From an uncultured Lachnospiraceae bacterium (GTDB lineage: Bacteria > Bacillota > Clostridia > Lachnospirales > Lachnospiraceae), in assembly GCA_947589125.1 (NCBI GenBank), contig CANPZZ010000006.1, positions 1-41,343 on the forward strand: 41,343 nt of DNA, given 5' to 3'. Made by a program: the position numbers and the translations under genes. Positions 40,098 to 41,343 of this stretch are shown here, in pieces (positions within the stretch are counted from its first letter, which is position 1; each line of letters begins with the position of its first letter). The notes under the pieces are model-generated. The model saw only the letters and a program-made list of their open reading frames with translations. It searched no databases and had not been told where the DNA came from.

Positions 40098-41343
40098 TGA
40101 TAGAGATACGACTGAATGATAATTCGTATGAGCAGGATATCCGTGAGCTTCTGATGGCGTTTTATCCTGGCGAGGGGTTCGTCTATGGGGCGGCGGAAAT
40201 CCCGGCGCCTGTGCCGGAGCATCGTGCCGGTATGGTGGAGGAGCAGTCATCTCTGCCTGCGGCACCCCCCGAAATCCGCCTGACCGTGGAAGGTCTGGTC
40301 AGCGGCGACCGCCGTTCCTTCCGCCTGCGTCTGATCTTCGCGGGAAAGTCAGAATTTCATGTGATGAGAGATCTTCCGCCGGAGCTTGAGAAGGAGGCCG
40401 CGGCCGCCCGCCGGGACGAGATCATTTTCCTGGACTACGACGACCGCACCGACGCGAAGAACAAGATCAAGCGCCGTCTCTATGTGCTTCTGATGTTCGC
40501 CACCGGGAAGCTGCTTCCGTGGGGCGCGCTCACCGGCATCCGCCCGACGAAGATCGCCATGACGAAGCTTCAGGAGGGGATGGGCGCGGACGAGATTGCC
40601 GCGTTCATGAAGGAGAATTATTACGCAAGCGACGAGAAGATCGCCTTGAGCATCGAGATCGCGCAGCGTGAACGTGAGCTTCTGTCCGCCGTCGACTGCG
40701 CCGGCGGCTACAGCCTGTACGTGGGCATCCCATTTTGCCCGACGACCTGCCTGTACTGCTCGTTCACGTCTTTCCCGATCGGTAAATGGGCGGGGAAGAC
40801 CGGTCTCTATCTGGACGCGCTGTTTAAGGAAATGGATTATGTGTCCCGGAAAATGAACGGCCGCACGCTGACGACAGTCTATTTCGGCGGCGGAACGCCT
40901 ACCTCCCTGTCCGCGGAGGATTTGGACTGCCTGTTTACGAAGCTGCGGACCGCATTCGACGTGGACCACGCCAGGGAATTCACGGTGGAAGCCGGCCGCC
41001 CGGACAGCATTACGCGGGACAAGCTGCGGGTGCTTAAGAAACACGGCGTCACGCGCATTTCCATCAACCCCCAGACCATGAACCAGGCGACGCTGGACCT
41101 GATCGGCCGCCGTCACACGGTGGAGGATGTGAAAGAGAAGTTCGCCATGGCCCGGGAAGAGGGCTTTGACAATATCAATATGGATCTGATCGTAGGACTT
41201 CCCGAAGAGGACGTGGAGGAAGTCCGCGCCACGATGGAGCAGATCAGGGAACTGGGCCCCGACAGCCTGACGGTCCATTCGCTGGCCATCAAGCGGGCCG
41301 CGCGGCTGAACACGATGAAGGAGGTCTACAAGGATCTGAAGAT
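40098..41343 (+). CDS. hemZ: Oxygen-independent coproporphyrinogen III dehydrogenase-like protein HemZ (3' end cut)
   Basis: The frame is open from ATG 40098 to the window edge (415 codons). A radical SAM core carries the Cx3Cx2C iron-sulfur motif in GIPFCPTTCLYCSF. It is followed by the YFGGGTPTSL and SINPQTMNQATLDLIGRRH motifs typical of the HemN/HemZ group. A long N-terminal region (about 200 residues, with ALTGIRPTKI) is specific to HemZ. The enzyme decarboxylates coproporphyrinogen III without oxygen in heme synthesis, though HemZ proteins may have other radical-SAM roles in heme-poor anaerobes. AGGAG lies 12 bases before the ATG, a slightly long spacing. Family length suggests 80-100 residues lie beyond the window. 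Confidence 0.9.

Overview
The window is GC-rich, densely packed bacterial DNA, with almost every gene on the + strand. The only two - strand genes are a BCCT transporter and a zinc-dependent phospholipase C-like protein at 31.4-34.2 kb. The gene content fits a Gram-positive, anaerobic, GC-rich Clostridia member, most likely Lachnospiraceae-like. This is an inference from a HemZ-type coproporphyrinogen dehydrogenase, split ThrE-type exporter halves, a YdjI/YdjG/YdjH-like set, AGGAGG-type ribosome sites and lipoproteins. No rRNA, tRNA, integrase, transposase or CRISPR array was found.

Layout. 1-1.4 kb: the tail of an upstream gene, a structured leader, a small unknown gene, and an RNA 2',3'-cyclic phosphodiesterase (thpR). 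1.6-7.9 kb: a five-gene overlapping operon with a VanR/VncR-like response regulator, its histidine kinase, an 880-residue exported membrane-anchored protein, and an ABC-2 type ATPase and permease. 8.0-11.5 kb: an SPFH protein with three C-terminal zinc ribbons, a zinc-ribbon membrane protein and a TPM-domain protein. These resemble B. subtilis ydjI, ydjG and ydjH, but no pspA is present. 11.5-14.6 kb: hddC-hddA-gmhB-gmhA, the full gene set from sedoheptulose-7-phosphate to GDP-D-glycero-alpha-D-manno-heptose. 14.8-26.0 kb: surface-glycan assembly, with a family 2 glycosyltransferase, three large polytopic proteins that look like GT-C glycosyltransferases, an rfbG-rfbH pair for CDP-3,6-dideoxyhexose synthesis, a LicD-type phosphotransferase and a GtrB/DPM1-like polyprenyl-phosphate glycosyltransferase. 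26.0-31.2 kb: a two-subunit Thr/Ser exporter, dihydroorotase, a small duplicated-domain lipoprotein and an ABC-F ATPase. 31.4-36.1 kb: BCCT transporter, phospholipase C-like protein and an AGCS amino-acid:cation symporter. 36.6-41.3 kb: a REC-HD-GYP-PAS-GGDEF cyclic-di-GMP protein, a SIMPL-domain lipoprotein and the first 415 codons of hemZ, which is cut by the window end.

How it fits together. The central 14 kb makes and assembles an unusual surface polysaccharide or glycoprotein glycan. It would contain heptose from a GDP donor, probably a 3,6-dideoxy sugar, and perhaps phosphocholine or a similar phospho-substituent. The YdjI/G/H-like membrane module sits only 18 bp upstream of hddC and could be co-transcribed with it. 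The two-component/ABC operon before it is likely another cell-envelope response unit.

Non-coding highlights. A 45-bp promoter-plus-hairpin element occurs twice (81-125 and 1484-1528). A six-unit, 36-bp tandem repeat follows the AGCS gene, and a 42-bp tandem repeat precedes hemZ. Two clear bidirectional terminators and several extended -10 promoters are visible. Many proteins here carry Ala/Gly/Arg/Pro-rich low-complexity inserts. All assignments come from reading the sequence. No database search was possible.
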